This document shows positions 34,079 through 43,461 of a stretch of DNA of 64,000 bases, one piece after another. The notes below the pieces were generated by a model that was given only the letters and a program-made list of their open reading frames with translations, had not been told where the DNA came from and made no database searches. The stretch comes from Thermus islandicus DSM 21543. GTDB taxonomy: Bacteria > Deinococcota > Deinococci > Deinococcales > Thermaceae. The position numbers and the translations under genes were made by a program. Each line of letters starts with the position of its first letter. Position 1 is the stretch's first letter. The stretch spans positions 42,571 to 106,570 of the forward strand of contig NZ_ATXJ01000006.1 of NCBI RefSeq assembly GCF_000421625.1, written 5' to 3'.

Positions 34079-35110
34079 TCAGGCCTTGGGGTCCAGGATC
34101 ACCTTCACCGCCTGGCCTTGGCGCAACAGGGCAAAGGCCTCCCGGTAACGGCTTAGGGGCAAGCGGTGGGTGATGAGGGGGCTTAGGTCCACCCGGCCCG
34201 AATAGACCAAGGCCGTGCCCTGCATCCAGGTTTGCCAAAGCCGCCTCCCGGCGATGCCGTAGGCGGTGATGCCCCGCATCACCAGCTCCCCGGCCAGGTC
34301 AAAGCGGATGGGATCGGAGGGAATGCCCAGAATCCTCGCCTCCCCCCCAGGGAGCAGGGCCCGGAGGCCCTGGTGGATGGCGCTTTCGTTGCCAGAAAAC
34401 TCCAAAAGCACCTCCACCCCACTTCCGGTAACCCTCCGCACCACTTCCAGGAGGTCCTCCTCCAAGGGGTTCACCACCCGGTCGGCGTAGGGCCGAGCAA
34501 AGGCCAACCGGTAGGGGTTAGGGTCGGAAACCAGAATGGGCCCCGCCCCGCTCGCCCGGGCCACCATGGCCGCCATCAGACCGATGGGCCCCGCCCCCGT
34601 GATGAGCACGCTCTTGCCCGAGACGCCGCTTCCGGCGTAGACCGTGTGCACGGCATTGCCAAAGGGCTCGAGGATAGCCCCGATCTCAAAGGGAAACCCC
34701 TCGGGGTGCACCCAGGCGTTCTCAGCCGGAACCACCGCGTACTGGGCAAACCCCCCATCCCGGTCCACCCCCAGGATTTCCGTGCGTAGGCACACATGGT
34801 AATGGCCCGCACGGCAGGCGGGGCAGGTGTGGCAAACGAGGTGGCTTTCCACACTGACCCGGTCCCCCACCTGCGGGCGCTTCACCCCAGGCCCCACCTT
34901 CTCCACCACCCCACTAAACTCGTGGCCGAGGACCAAAGGGGGCCGGATCCGCCCCTCAGCCCACGCATCCCAGTTCCAGATGTGCAGGTCGGTGCCGCAG
35001 ATGCTGGCCGCTTCCACCCGCACCCGGATCTCCCCGGGGCCCGGCTCGGGCACGGGTCGCTCCACCAGGGTCAGGCCCTCCTCCGGGGCCAGCTTGGCCA
35101 AGGCGCGCAT
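34079..35110 (-). CDS. tdh: L-threonine 3-dehydrogenase
   Basis: 343 residues, the same length as the structurally known Thermus enzyme. Zinc medium-chain dehydrogenase: catalytic zinc site in [14 protein letters not shown] and GHEFSGVV, structural zinc lobe [15 protein letters not shown], nucleotide motif [11 protein letters not shown]. The [15 protein letters not shown] and [12 protein letters not shown] segments are Tdh-specific. It oxidises threonine to 2-amino-3-ketobutyrate with NAD. No kbl gene is next to it. It follows the giant TamB-like gene by 12 bp on the same strand. Confidence 0.95.
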   Translation of the reverse strand: MRALAKLAPEEGLTLVERPVPEPGPGEIRVRVEAASICGTDLHIWNWDAWAEGRIRPPLVLGHEFSGVVEKVGPGVKRPQVGDRVSVESHLVCHTCPACRAGHYHVCLRTEILGVDRDGGFAQYAVVPAENAWVHPEGFPFEIGAILEPFGNAVHTVYAGSGVSGKSVLITGAGPIGLMAAMVARASGAGPILVSDPNPYRLAFARPYADRVVNPLEEDLLEVVRRVTGSGVEVLLEFSGNESAIHQGLRALLPGGEARILGIPSDPIRFDLAGELVMRGITAYGIAGRRLWQTWMQGTALVYSGRVDLSPLITHRLPLSRYREAFALLRQGQAVKVILDPKA

Positions 35111-35122
35111 ACCGGGGTCATG

Positions 35123-38100
35123 CTACCACCGGTAGGCCGCACCCACACCAAAGCGCACCGCGTCGTTGGCCTCGAGGGTGAGGCGTAAGCCCAAGGCCTC
35201 GGTGACGTCGTAGCCCAAGGCGAGGGCGAAGCGGGAAAACCGGCCGTCCCCGGGCAGGAAGGTGGAGGAGAGGGCGAAGGTGAGGCCGTCCCTGCGGTAC
35301 TGGGCGGAGAAGGTCTGGACCCCCCGCAGGTCCACCTGGTAGCCCAGGAAGAGCTCGGGGCTCAGGTACTTGCCGATGGAGAACTGGGTGTCCTCCAGGG
35401 CCCCGCCCTGGAAGGCGGGCACCTGGACCTGGAAACGGTCCAGGCCCAGGGCCCGGCCCACCTCCCGCTCCAGCTGGCCCAGGACCAGGTTCTCCAGGGC
35501 CGCTCCCAGGGCGGTCTGGGGCAGGGTCTCGGCCAGGCGGGCGGGGTCGGGGGTGCCCAGGGCCAGTAGGGCGTAGATCTCGGGCTCAGAGAGAGGGGGA
35601 GAGGCGGTGAGGTGGGGCGTTAGGCGCACCCTCACCCGCCCCCCCTCGCGCACGAAGGCCCCGCTGGCCTCCAGAAAGACCCGGTACCCCCGGGTCTCCC
35701 CCCGGGCCTTGAGGACGAACTCCGGCAGGAGGCCCCGGTCGGGGGCAAAGCGGAGAAGGCTCCCCTCCGGGTCCAGGGCAAAGAGGGTGTCCCAGAGGCG
35801 GAAATTCCCCCAGAGGGCCTGGACCGTCCCGGTGAGGAAGGGATCCTGGTAGCTCCCGCCCAGGTAGACCTCCCCCTTGAGCTCCCCCTGGGCCAGGCTT
35901 TCCTGGACCAAGACGCCCCTTTCGGCGTAGAGGCGGACCCCGTCAAAGACGAGGGGAAGGGGAGCCGGCTTCTCCGCCACCTTCAGGCCTTCCCCGGAAA
36001 GCGTCCGCGCCCCCGCCTCCGGGATGGCGAGGCGGGCCCTGAGGATTTCGGCGTTTCCCGTGAGGTGGTAGGTGCCCCGCTCCTCGTAGAGGAAGAAGCC
36101 CTTCACGTCCAAAAGCCCCTCCTCCAGGTAGTACTGGGGATAGGCAAGGGGAAGCCTGCCGTAGCCCGCAAGCCGGAGGGGAAAGAGGGTGCCCTGGGCC
36201 TCCAACCCCCCGAGGCGGAGCTCCAGGGTGGCGGCGGGGTAGCGGAAGGCGGCCTCGAGGGGTGTGTCCTCCTTGAGGCCGGGGAGGGAGAGGGTTCCCT
36301 TGGCGGTCACGCGGAAGGACTCGAGGCCACCCTCCAGGCCGAGCCTCGCCCGACCGGGGAAGGGGGCGGTGAGGGCCAGCTCCCCCTCGGCCCTGGCCCC
36401 GCCGTCCAGGGAAAGGAGGCCCCGGGGCAGGTACCCCGCCACCGGCCCCAGGCGGAAGCGGAAGTCCCCGAAGGCGATCTGGAACCCCCCTTTTTGAAGC
36501 CGCACCTCCAGGGTCCCCGAGCCCTCGGGCCGGTAGGCCTTGAGGGCGGGGATGACCCGGAGGACCGGGGTGAAGACCGTGTCCTTGAGGCTCAGGTAGA
36601 GGTCGCTCCCCTCGGGGCTCCAGTACCCCCGCCCCTCCCACAGGCCCCGGCCGGAAAGCCGGAGGTAGTCCACGTCCAGCCGCCCCCGCCGGTAGCGGAG
36701 GACGGCCTTCCCCTTCAGCTCGTCCCCGCCCCCCCGGAAGACGAGGTTCTCCCCCAAGAGAGCCCCCTCCCCCCGCCCCGGGTCGGCCAGGGGCAGGCGC
36801 AGGTGGACCTGGCCCGTCCAGTACGCCTCCCCCTCGAGGGGCCCCGCCACCGCCTGCAGGAGGAGGTGGAGGGGAAAGCCCCGGGGCGAGGCGGCAAGCT
36901 CCAGCCTCTCCCCCTCTAGGTCCACCCTAAAGCCGCTCTCCCCAAGCCGCCCCTCCCCCCGCACACGCCCGGGAGCGGCCTCCCCAAAGAAGGCGAGAGG
37001 GAGGACCGTCCCCGCCACCTCCACCCTTCCAAAGAGGCTCCCCTCGGCCCTGGGCCCCTTGAAGGCGAGCCTCCCCGAAACCCGCCCCTTCAGGTAGGGG
37101 GCGTACCGGGCGAGGAAGTCCTCCAATGCGGCCTCCTGCAGCGAAAGCTCGCCCTCCAAGGGGAAAAGCCGCCCCGCCACCTGGATCCGGCCCACCCCCC
37201 CTTCCAGGAGGCCCTCCACCCGGTAGGCGCCGAAGATCCGCCCCCGGAAGCGGCTGTCCAGGGGAGGAAGGGGCAGGTCCACCGCCAGGTCCCCCCCTCC
37301 GGGGTAGGCCAACCGCCCCGAAAGGTAGGGGCCCTCCGCCGCCAAAAACGCCTCCCCAAGCCGCCCCGTGAGGGTGAGGGCCTGGGGACCCGCCCGGTAG
37401 CCTAAGCGGTAGCCCCCCTGGAGGTCCACCTCCCCCTCCAGCCGGCCTTCTCCCGCCGCCCACCAGGGGGAGGCGGGGTGCGTCCCCCAAAAGGCCACCC
37501 GGCTCCCCTCCCCCTCCAGGACCAGGGGGAGGCCGAAGGGGCGGAGGGCGAGCCTCCCCTCCACCCTTCCCCCGGCGTAGCGGAGCGCCCCCTCCCCCTC
37601 CGGGCTGGTAAGGGAGAGGCTCCAGGCCCAAAGGTCCACCCTTCCCTCCAGGGGAAGCCCGAGGCCTGGGACCCGGTAGGCGAGGAAGAGCGCCCCCCCC
37701 TCCCCCTGGGCCTCCACCCCTCCCGGGACCAGGGGGGCAAGGAGGCGCGCCTCGCCCTCGGCCTTCCGCGCCGCCAGGTCCACCCGTAGCCCCCCCACCT
37801 CCAGCCGGGGCCAGCGGAGGCGCACCCCCTCCCCCAGGACCTCCCCCTGAAGCTCCGGCACCCCCCGCCCCGAGAGGGCCACCCACCCCTCCCGGAAGGC
37901 CACCCGTCCCGACCAGGCCTCCTTCCAGGCCACCTGTCCCTCCAGGTCCCCCGAAAACGCCAGGGAAAGCCCCGCCTCCCCCAAGCCCCCCACCGCCCTG
38001 GCCTCCCGCCCGAAGGCGGCCAGGACGAGGTCCAGGCCCACCCGGGAAAAGGGCCCCTCCGCCCGTCCGGAAAGCCGCAGGGGCCCGTAGCGGAACCCCT

Positions 38101-41100
38101 CGAGGGCCAGGGAAACCCCCTCCGGCCCCACCCCCCCCCTCACCCCCCCCCCACGGAGGCCCACCCGGAACCCCGGAAGCCCCTCTAGGGCCAAGGCCAC
38201 CTCCCCGTAGCGGTACGTCCCCAAAAGCCAGGCCCCCGGGTAGACCCCCTCGGCCCGAAGCTCCCCCAGGCCCAAAGGGAGGGCCCCCGCGTACCGGTAG
38301 GCCAGGCGGAAGGGCTGGAGGTCCAGCCGCCCCCTAAGGGGCAGGCCCTCCCCCTCGAGGTCCAGGCCTAAGCCCCGCCCCAGGAGCCTCAGGGCCCCAT
38401 AGGGGGTGGCAAGCCTCCCCTCGCCCCTCACCTCCGCCCCGTCGTAGCGGTAGCGCCCCTCCAGGGCCACCCCCCGGTAGGCGAGGCGCCCCGAGGCCTC
38501 CAGGGCAAGCCCCGAACAGGCCCCAAGGGGCTCGGGCAGGCAGAACCCCCCGGTCCACGCCCCCTCCCAGGGCCCTTCCCCGAAGAGCCGGAACCGCCCC
38601 GCCCCCAGGTCCACCTCGCCCCCCAGGGCCCCCTCGAGGAGAGGGTAGCGGAGGGCAAGGCGCCCCGAAAGCCCCTTCCCGTACCGGGCCTCCCCGAACA
38701 GGTGCGGACCCAAGAAGCGGACAAGGAGCCCCTCCCCGTACCCGGCCACGTTCACCGCCACCCGCTCCCCCAAGACCTCCCCCTCAAGCGCCGCCCGCAG
38801 GGATAGGGGCCAGGCCCGCCCCTTAAGCGCCCCCTCCTTCCCCTCCAGGGCCAGGGCGATGGGGGCCTCCAGGGGACCTTCTCCCTGGGCTTTTAGGCGC
38901 AGGGGCACCCCGAAGGGCGCGAGGTCCCGGTCCACCTTCAGGGAAAGCCCTCCCGCCTCCAAGGCCAGGTTCACCCCATCCGCCTCCGCCCGAAGGGAAA
39001 GCCCCTCCCAAGCCGACGCCCCGCCCCGAAAGCGGTAGGCGAAGCGGAAGGGAATCCCCTCTCCCGCGCCGGCAACCCTGCCCTCTCCCTCGGCCTCCAG
39101 GTGGGGAAGGAGGCCCTGGAAGCGGAAGGCGGCCTCGAGGCGGGCCTGGCCGAGGGCGCGGGCGAAGGAGCCCTCGCCCTCCAGGGCGAGGCCCCGGAGC
39201 CTAGCCTCCGCCCGAAGCCCCTCCCCCGACAGCCTAAGGAAGAGCGCCCCTGCCCCCTCCCCCTCCAGAAGGAGGCCCCGGCCCGAGGCCCAAAGCCTCC
39301 CCCGGTACCCCCCGGGGCCGTAGGCCAGGTCCGCCCGCACCCTCACGCCCCTAACCTCCCCCTCGCCCTGGAGGGCCAGGGCGAGGCCTTCCCCGTAGGC
39401 CGCCCGGAGGGCCAGGGGGGCCTCCCAGGAAAGCGCCGCCTTCAGCCCCTCCCCCGCAAGGCGGAAAGGCCCCTCCTGCTCCAGGTAGGCGAGGCTCCGC
39501 AGGTGCCCCTCAAGCTGGTAGCGGCTTCCCGCAAAGCGGAAGCGCCCCTCTCCCAAAGCGTAGGCCGAGGCGTGGCGCACCTCCCCCTCGCCCCGCAGGG
39601 CCTTTAGGTCCAGGAGGGCCTGGACCGAGGTGGTCCCCAAGCCCTCCTGCGCGTAGCGGCCCTCCAGGGCCACGGCCTCCCAGGGCCCTGCGAAGGCCAG
39701 GGCCGCCCCCCGGTAGGCGAACCGCCCCGAGGCCTCCCGCCCCCAGAGGAGCCGCCCCTCCCCGGAAAGCCCGAGGAGGCCCTTGAGCCCGCCTTCGCGC
39801 CAGTCCCAGGCAAGGCCTGCCTCCCTGCGGGGGAGGCGCACCTCCAGGGTGGTGCCGCGGTAGCGGGCCTCCAGGGGCTCCCCCGAGAGGAGGAGCCTAG
39901 CCTCCCCTTCCCCCTCCCCTGCGAGGTCCACCTGGCCCCGCGCAGCCCCGGAAAGGCCGAGGCCCAAGACCCGGGCCAGGGGGGCCACCTCCTCCAGGGC
40001 GAGGTGCAGCCTGGACTTCGCGAACTCCGCCTCCCCCCCGGCGTAGCGGACCTCCAGGAAGGGCCCCTCCCCATAGCCTCCCCGGAAGGCGAAGGGAAGC
40101 CCCCCGTAGACCCCCTCCCCCGCGCCCTCCAGGCGGAGCCCCTCCCCTCGGAACTGGCCCCAGACCTCCCCTTCCTTGCCCAGGAGGGCAAAGGGGAGGC
40201 GGAACTCCCCCTGGTACCGGGCCCCTTCCCCAAAGAGGGCCACCGGGCCTTCCAGGCGGTAGCGGACCCCTCTCTCCACCTCCACCGCCCCCCGGAAGGG
40301 GACGGGGTTGAGGAGGGGCGCCCGGGCCTCCCCCGCCACAAGGAAGCGTAGGGCGCCCCAGGGGCCACCCCCTTCCCCCTCCGCCTCCAGGGCCACCCCG
40401 CCCGCCCGGTAGTGCGCCAAAAGGCGGAGGGAAAGCCCCTTTAGGGAGGCCTCCCCCTTCCCCTCCAGGTAGGGGCCCGCCAGGAGAAGGCGCGCCCGGA
40501 GGAGCTCCTTGCCTTCCAGGACCGCCTGGCCGTAAGGGGTCTCCACCCAGAGCCTCCCCCCCTCGAGGCCCCAGCCGCCCCAAAGCCTTGCGGGAAGCCC
40601 GAAGGGGGCAAGGTCGTACCCCCGGGCGGAAAGGCGCAGGGCGAGCCCCTCCCCGTACCCCCCAAAGAGGAGGAGGCCCGGCGCCTGCCCCGTAAAGCGC
40701 AAGGCCTTTCCCTTCCCAGATAGCTCCATGAGGAGGCCCGCCCGGGGCAAGGCGGCCTCGCCCCGGTAGGCGAGGGCAAGGAGGTCCGCCCTCCCCCTCA
40801 GGGTCCAGGGGCCCAGGGCCGCGAGGCTCCCCTTCCCCTTGAGGGCCAGGGCCCGCCAGGCCCCCTCCCCCCGGAGCTCCCCCAGGGGGGTGGAAAGCCG
40901 CACCCGCCCTCCTTCCAGGTCCCCCTGGGCGGAAAGCCTCCCCTCCACCCCCCGGTAGCGGAAGGGGAGGTCCAGGAGGAAGGGGTAGCCCCCAAAGAGG
41001 CGCACCCGCCCCACCCCGGGAAGCTCTAGGGCCTCCCGGGTGAGCCGGAAGGCCAGGGGCGGGGCCGAGAACCCCTCGGGCCAGGGGGGAAGCAGCCTGC

Positions 41101-43147
41101 CCGAGAGGCCAAGTTCGGGGTAGACCTCCCCCTCCCCTTCTACGGGGCCTGTAAGCCGGAGGAAAAGCCGCCTTCCCTTCCCCCAAAGCCTCCCCTCGAG
41201 GCCCCAGGGACCTTTGAGGAGGGCAGTGCCGGAAAACCCCTCCCCGTAGGCCAGGTCCGCCGCCACCCGCAAGGGCCCGAGGGCGGCCTCCCCCTTAAGG
41301 CTTACCCCCTCCCGGTAGACCAAAGCGAGCCCCCCCGCCCGCAGGCGAAGCCCGGCCTCGGGGTCATAGGCCCCCGAGAGGGGGAGGGCGCCCAGGGGGG
41401 TGGAAAGCCGCCCCTCCAGGTCCGCCCCCAGGCCCCGAAGCCCGGCCCTTATCTCCAGGTACCGCCCGGAGAGGCGCAGGGCGCCCGAGAGCGCCCCTTC
41501 CCGGTAGACCGCCTCCCCAAAGAGGTGCATTTCTTCCAGGAGGCGCACGGGAAGCCCCTGGAGGCGGAGGGCGAAGACCCCCTTCCGGTAGCTCCCCCGT
41601 CCGTAGGGGCTTTCCAGGAGGAAGCCCCCCTCCCCCTGCCGCACCCGCAGGGGGAAGGCGGTGTAGGGGGAGGCGTAGCGGAGGTCCAGAAGGAGCCTCC
41701 CCCCCCGCACCCGCCCCTCCCCCTCCAGTTGGCCCACCCTCAGGGGGGTGGGCTCCAGCCGGAGGGCGAGGTCGGCCCAGGTGCCCGCCAGGCGGACCGG
41801 CCCCACCCTTCCTTCCACCCTTCCCCCCTCGCCCGTCACCTCCCCGGAGAGCTCCAGGGGGGGAAAGAGGGGAAGGCGGGCTCCTGGGCCTTCCACCGCC
41901 ACGCGGTAGCGGCTCCCCTCCCCGAAGAAGCGCACCTCGGCCATGCCCTCCAAGGGCCTGGGCCAGGCGGCCCGCCCCGCGCCCTGGTAGCGGGACCCCT
42001 GCCCCAAGAGGGCGAGGGCGCTTCCCCGGTCGTCCCGGTAGCGGACCTGGTACCGCCCCCCCTCGAGGGCCACCCCCAGGGCGTAGGTACGGTCAAAGAG
42101 GGCTCCCTTTGCCTCCGCCTCCAGGCGGAAGACCCGGTCAAAGGAAAGCCTGCCCCGGTGGCGGAAGGGCTCGCCCAGGAGGCGCCCCTCCCCCTGGAAG
42201 GCCCCCGAAAGCCGCAAGGCCTCCCATCCCTCGCCCCAAAGAACCAGGCGCCCGTCCCCCTGCACGGGCAGGGTGAGGCCGAAGTGGCGGGCCAAGGCGG
42301 GAAGCCCGGGGCGGCCCTCCACCTGGAAGCGGTAGCGGGGGGCCTTCAGGTCCACCTGAACCCGGGCCTCCAGAGGCCCCTCGAGGCCCCGTCCCCGGAG
42401 GCGGGCCTCCACCCGCCCCCCCCCAAGGGCGATTTCCCCCTGGACCCCCGTGAGGGGGAAGCCCACCACCTCCACCGCCCCCCCTTCCAGCCGGGCCTGG
42501 CCCTCTAGGCCCGAAGGCCCCACGTGCAAGGCGCCCCGGAGGTGCCCGCCCTCAAGGCCCGGGTAGAAGAAGGCGAGCCCCCGCACCTCCCCCCTGAAGG
42601 CTACCTCCCAGGAGGCGAGGTCCCGGGAAAGGGCCCGGGCCTCCCCCAGGAAGCTTCCCCCGGGAAGGCGGGCAACAAAGCGGTAGGGGTTCTCCCCAAG
42701 GAGGGTGAGGCGGAGCGGGGGGAGGAAGAGGCGCTGCCCCCGGGGAAGGACCACCTCCACCTCCTCAAGCCGCAAGGAGCGGAAAACCACCCGCAGGGCG
42801 GGGGGAGGAGCCGGCTTCTCGGGGAGGAGGGCCTCCCAGGTGGGGCGGAGGGTGGCCTTCCGCAGGGTGAGGGAGAGGGGAAGCTCCCTCCTAAGGAGGC
42901 CCAGGAAGTCGTAGGTGAGGGCCACCTCCTCCGCATGGAGCGTTAGGCCTTCCCCCTTAAGGGCCACCCCCCGCAGGCGAAGGCCCAACAGAAGGTGGCC
43001 GGAAACCGCCCCCACCCGCCCCTCTAGGCCCAGGAGGGGCAGGGCCCGGTCCACCGCCTCCCGGAGGAGGGGGGGCCAGGCCAAAAGACCCAGGAGGAGG
43101 AGAAGCCCAAGGAGAACACCGCCTCCCCACCGCATCCCCCTAAGCAT
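35123..43147 (-). CDS. tamB: Giant TamB/AsmA-like envelope protein
   Basis: About 2670 residues in one open frame. An N-terminal membrane anchor (GVLLGLLLLLGLLAWPPLL) is followed by more than 2000 residues of short alternating strands of the type xLxGEGxLxYxG, as expected for a beta-taco or groove. The C-terminal 350 residues carry the DUF490/TamB signature: GGSYQDPFLTGTVQALWG, FAPDRGLLPEF, an ASPPLSEPEIYALLALG motif and an AAYRW end. TamB-like proteins span the periplasm and move lipids or help Omp85 proteins; E. coli TamB has about 1260 residues. Omp85 itself is encoded 4.5 kb away. Start choice: ATG 43147; TTG 43153 or ATG 43135 are possible, and no ribosome site is clear. Confidence 0.85.
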   Translation of the reverse strand: MLRGMRWGGGVLLGLLLLLGLLAWPPLLREAVDRALPLLGLEGRVGAVSGHLLLGLRLRGVALKGEGLTLHAEEVALTYDFLGLLRRELPLSLTLRKATLRPTWEALLPEKPAPPPALRVVFRSLRLEEVEVVLPRGQRLFLPPLRLTLLGENPYRFVARLPGGSFLGEARALSRDLASWEVAFRGEVRGLAFFYPGLEGGHLRGALHVGPSGLEGQARLEGGAVEVVGFPLTGVQGEIALGGGRVEARLRGRGLEGPLEARVQVDLKAPRYRFQVEGRPGLPALARHFGLTLPVQGDGRLVLWGEGWEALRLSGAFQGEGRLLGEPFRHRGRLSFDRVFRLEAEAKGALFDRTYALGVALEGGRYQVRYRDDRGSALALLGQGSRYQGAGRAAWPRPLEGMAEVRFFGEGSRYRVAVEGPGARLPLFPPLELSGEVTGEGGRVEGRVGPVRLAGTWADLALRLEPTPLRVGQLEGEGRVRGGRLLLDLRYASPYTAFPLRVRQGEGGFLLESPYGRGSYRKGVFALRLQGLPVRLLEEMHLFGEAVYREGALSGALRLSGRYLEIRAGLRGLGADLEGRLSTPLGALPLSGAYDPEAGLRLRAGGLALVYREGVSLKGEAALGPLRVAADLAYGEGFSGTALLKGPWGLEGRLWGKGRRLFLRLTGPVEGEGEVYPELGLSGRLLPPWPEGFSAPPLAFRLTREALELPGVGRVRLFGGYPFLLDLPFRYRGVEGRLSAQGDLEGGRVRLSTPLGELRGEGAWRALALKGKGSLAALGPWTLRGRADLLALAYRGEAALPRAGLLMELSGKGKALRFTGQAPGLLLFGGYGEGLALRLSARGYDLAPFGLPARLWGGWGLEGGRLWVETPYGQAVLEGKELLRARLLLAGPYLEGKGEASLKGLSLRLLAHYRAGGVALEAEGEGGGPWGALRFLVAGEARAPLLNPVPFRGAVEVERGVRYRLEGPVALFGEGARYQGEFRLPFALLGKEGEVWGQFRGEGLRLEGAGEGVYGGLPFAFRGGYGEGPFLEVRYAGGEAEFAKSRLHLALEEVAPLARVLGLGLSGAARGQVDLAGEGEGEARLLLSGEPLEARYRGTTLEVRLPRREAGLAWDWREGGLKGLLGLSGEGRLLWGREASGRFAYRGAALAFAGPWEAVALEGRYAQEGLGTTSVQALLDLKALRGEGEVRHASAYALGEGRFRFAGSRYQLEGHLRSLAYLEQEGPFRLAGEGLKAALSWEAPLALRAAYGEGLALALQGEGEVRGVRVRADLAYGPGGYRGRLWASGRGLLLEGEGAGALFLRLSGEGLRAEARLRGLALEGEGSFARALGQARLEAAFRFQGLLPHLEAEGEGRVAGAGEGIPFRFAYRFRGGASAWEGLSLRAEADGVNLALEAGGLSLKVDRDLAPFGVPLRLKAQGEGPLEAPIALALEGKEGALKGRAWPLSLRAALEGEVLGERVAVNVAGYGEGLLVRFLGPHLFGEARYGKGLSGRLALRYPLLEGALGGEVDLGAGRFRLFGEGPWEGAWTGGFCLPEPLGACSGLALEASGRLAYRGVALEGRYRYDGAEVRGEGRLATPYGALRLLGRGLGLDLEGEGLPLRGRLDLQPFRLAYRYAGALPLGLGELRAEGVYPGAWLLGTYRYGEVALALEGLPGFRVGLRGGGVRGGVGPEGVSLALEGFRYGPLRLSGRAEGPFSRVGLDLVLAAFGREARAVGGLGEAGLSLAFSGDLEGQVAWKEAWSGRVAFREGWVALSGRGVPELQGEVLGEGVRLRWPRLEVGGLRVDLAARKAEGEARLLAPLVPGGVEAQGEGGALFLAYRVPGLGLPLEGRVDLWAWSLSLTSPEGEGALRYAGGRVEGRLALRPFGLPLVLEGEGSRVAFWGTHPASPWWAAGEGRLEGEVDLQGGYRLGYRAGPQALTLTGRLGEAFLAAEGPYLSGRLAYPGGGDLAVDLPLPPLDSRFRGRIFGAYRVEGLLEGGVGRIQVAGRLFPLEGELSLQEAALEDFLARYAPYLKGRVSGRLAFKGPRAEGSLFGRVEVAGTVLPLAFFGEAAPGRVRGEGRLGESGFRVDLEGERLELAASPRGFPLHLLLQAVAGPLEGEAYWTGQVHLRLPLADPGRGEGALLGENLVFRGGGDELKGKAVLRYRRGRLDVDYLRLSGRGLWEGRGYWSPEGSDLYLSLKDTVFTPVLRVIPALKAYRPEGSGTLEVRLQKGGFQIAFGDFRFRLGPVAGYLPRGLLSLDGGARAEGELALTAPFPGRARLGLEGGLESFRVTAKGTLSLPGLKEDTPLEAAFRYPAATLELRLGGLEAQGTLFPLRLAGYGRLPLAYPQYYLEEGLLDVKGFFLYEERGTYHLTGNAEILRARLAIPEAGARTLSGEGLKVAEKPAPLPLVFDGVRLYAERGVLVQESLAQGELKGEVYLGGSYQDPFLTGTVQALWGNFRLWDTLFALDPEGSLLRFAPDRGLLPEFVLKARGETRGYRVFLEASGAFVREGGRVRVRLTPHLTASPPLSEPEIYALLALGTPDPARLAETLPQTALGAALENLVLGQLEREVGRALGLDRFQVQVPAFQGGALEDTQFSIGKYLSPELFLGYQVDLRGVQTFSAQYRRDGLTFALSSTFLPGDGRFSRFALALGYDVTEALGLRLTLEANDAVRFGVGAAYRW

Positions 43148-43182
43148 AGGCAAGGGAGATGAAAACCGCGTGGCAAGGGGGC

Positions 43183-43188
43183 TAAAAT
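43183..43188 (+). promoter_or_regulatory. Leaderless -10 of acyP
   Basis: TAAAAT lies 6 bases before ATG 43195 in the 47-bp gap shared with the divergent giant gene. No ribosome site separates it from the start codon. Confidence 0.6.
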
Positions 43189-43194
43189 GGCCCC

Positions 43195-43461
43195 ATGCCG
43201 CGCCTTGTGGCCTTAGTTCGGGGAAGGGTGCAAGGGGTAGGGTACCGGGCCTTCGCCCAGAAGAAGGCCCTGGAGCTCGGGCTTTCCGGCTACGCCGAGA
43301 ACCTCCCCGACGGCCGGGTGGAGGTGGTGGCCGAGGGCCCCCGGGAGGCCCTCGAGGCCTTCCTCCACCACCTGAGGCAGGGACCCCGCCTCGCCCGGGT
43401 GGAGGAGGTGGAGACGGTGTGGGCGGAGGAGGCGGGGCTAAAAGGCTTCTACGTGTACTGA
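43195..43461 (+). CDS. acyP: Acylphosphatase
   Basis: 88 residues, full family length. The phosphate loop with the catalytic arginine is [13 protein letters not shown] and the catalytic asparagine lies in [17 protein letters not shown]; the protein ends GFYVY as is usual. It hydrolyses acyl phosphates in the cytosol. The 3' end overlaps the hflX 3' end by 13 bp on the other strand. Confidence 0.95.
   Translation: MPRLVALVRGRVQGVGYRAFAQKKALELGLSGYAENLPDGRVEVVAEGPREALEAFLHHLRQGPRLARVEEVETVWAEEAGLKGFYVY

Noticed and set aside
36927..37886. Long Gly/Pro-rich frames within the giant gene on the same and opposite strands
   Set aside because: Shadow frames of a G+C-rich repeat-like coding region; no ribosome sites and no recognisable domains.
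35123..43147. The giant frame as an array of DNA repeats
   Set aside because: The similarity is only at the level of a loose strand pattern. I see no exact long repeats, so it is a real protein-coding region rather than satellite DNA.
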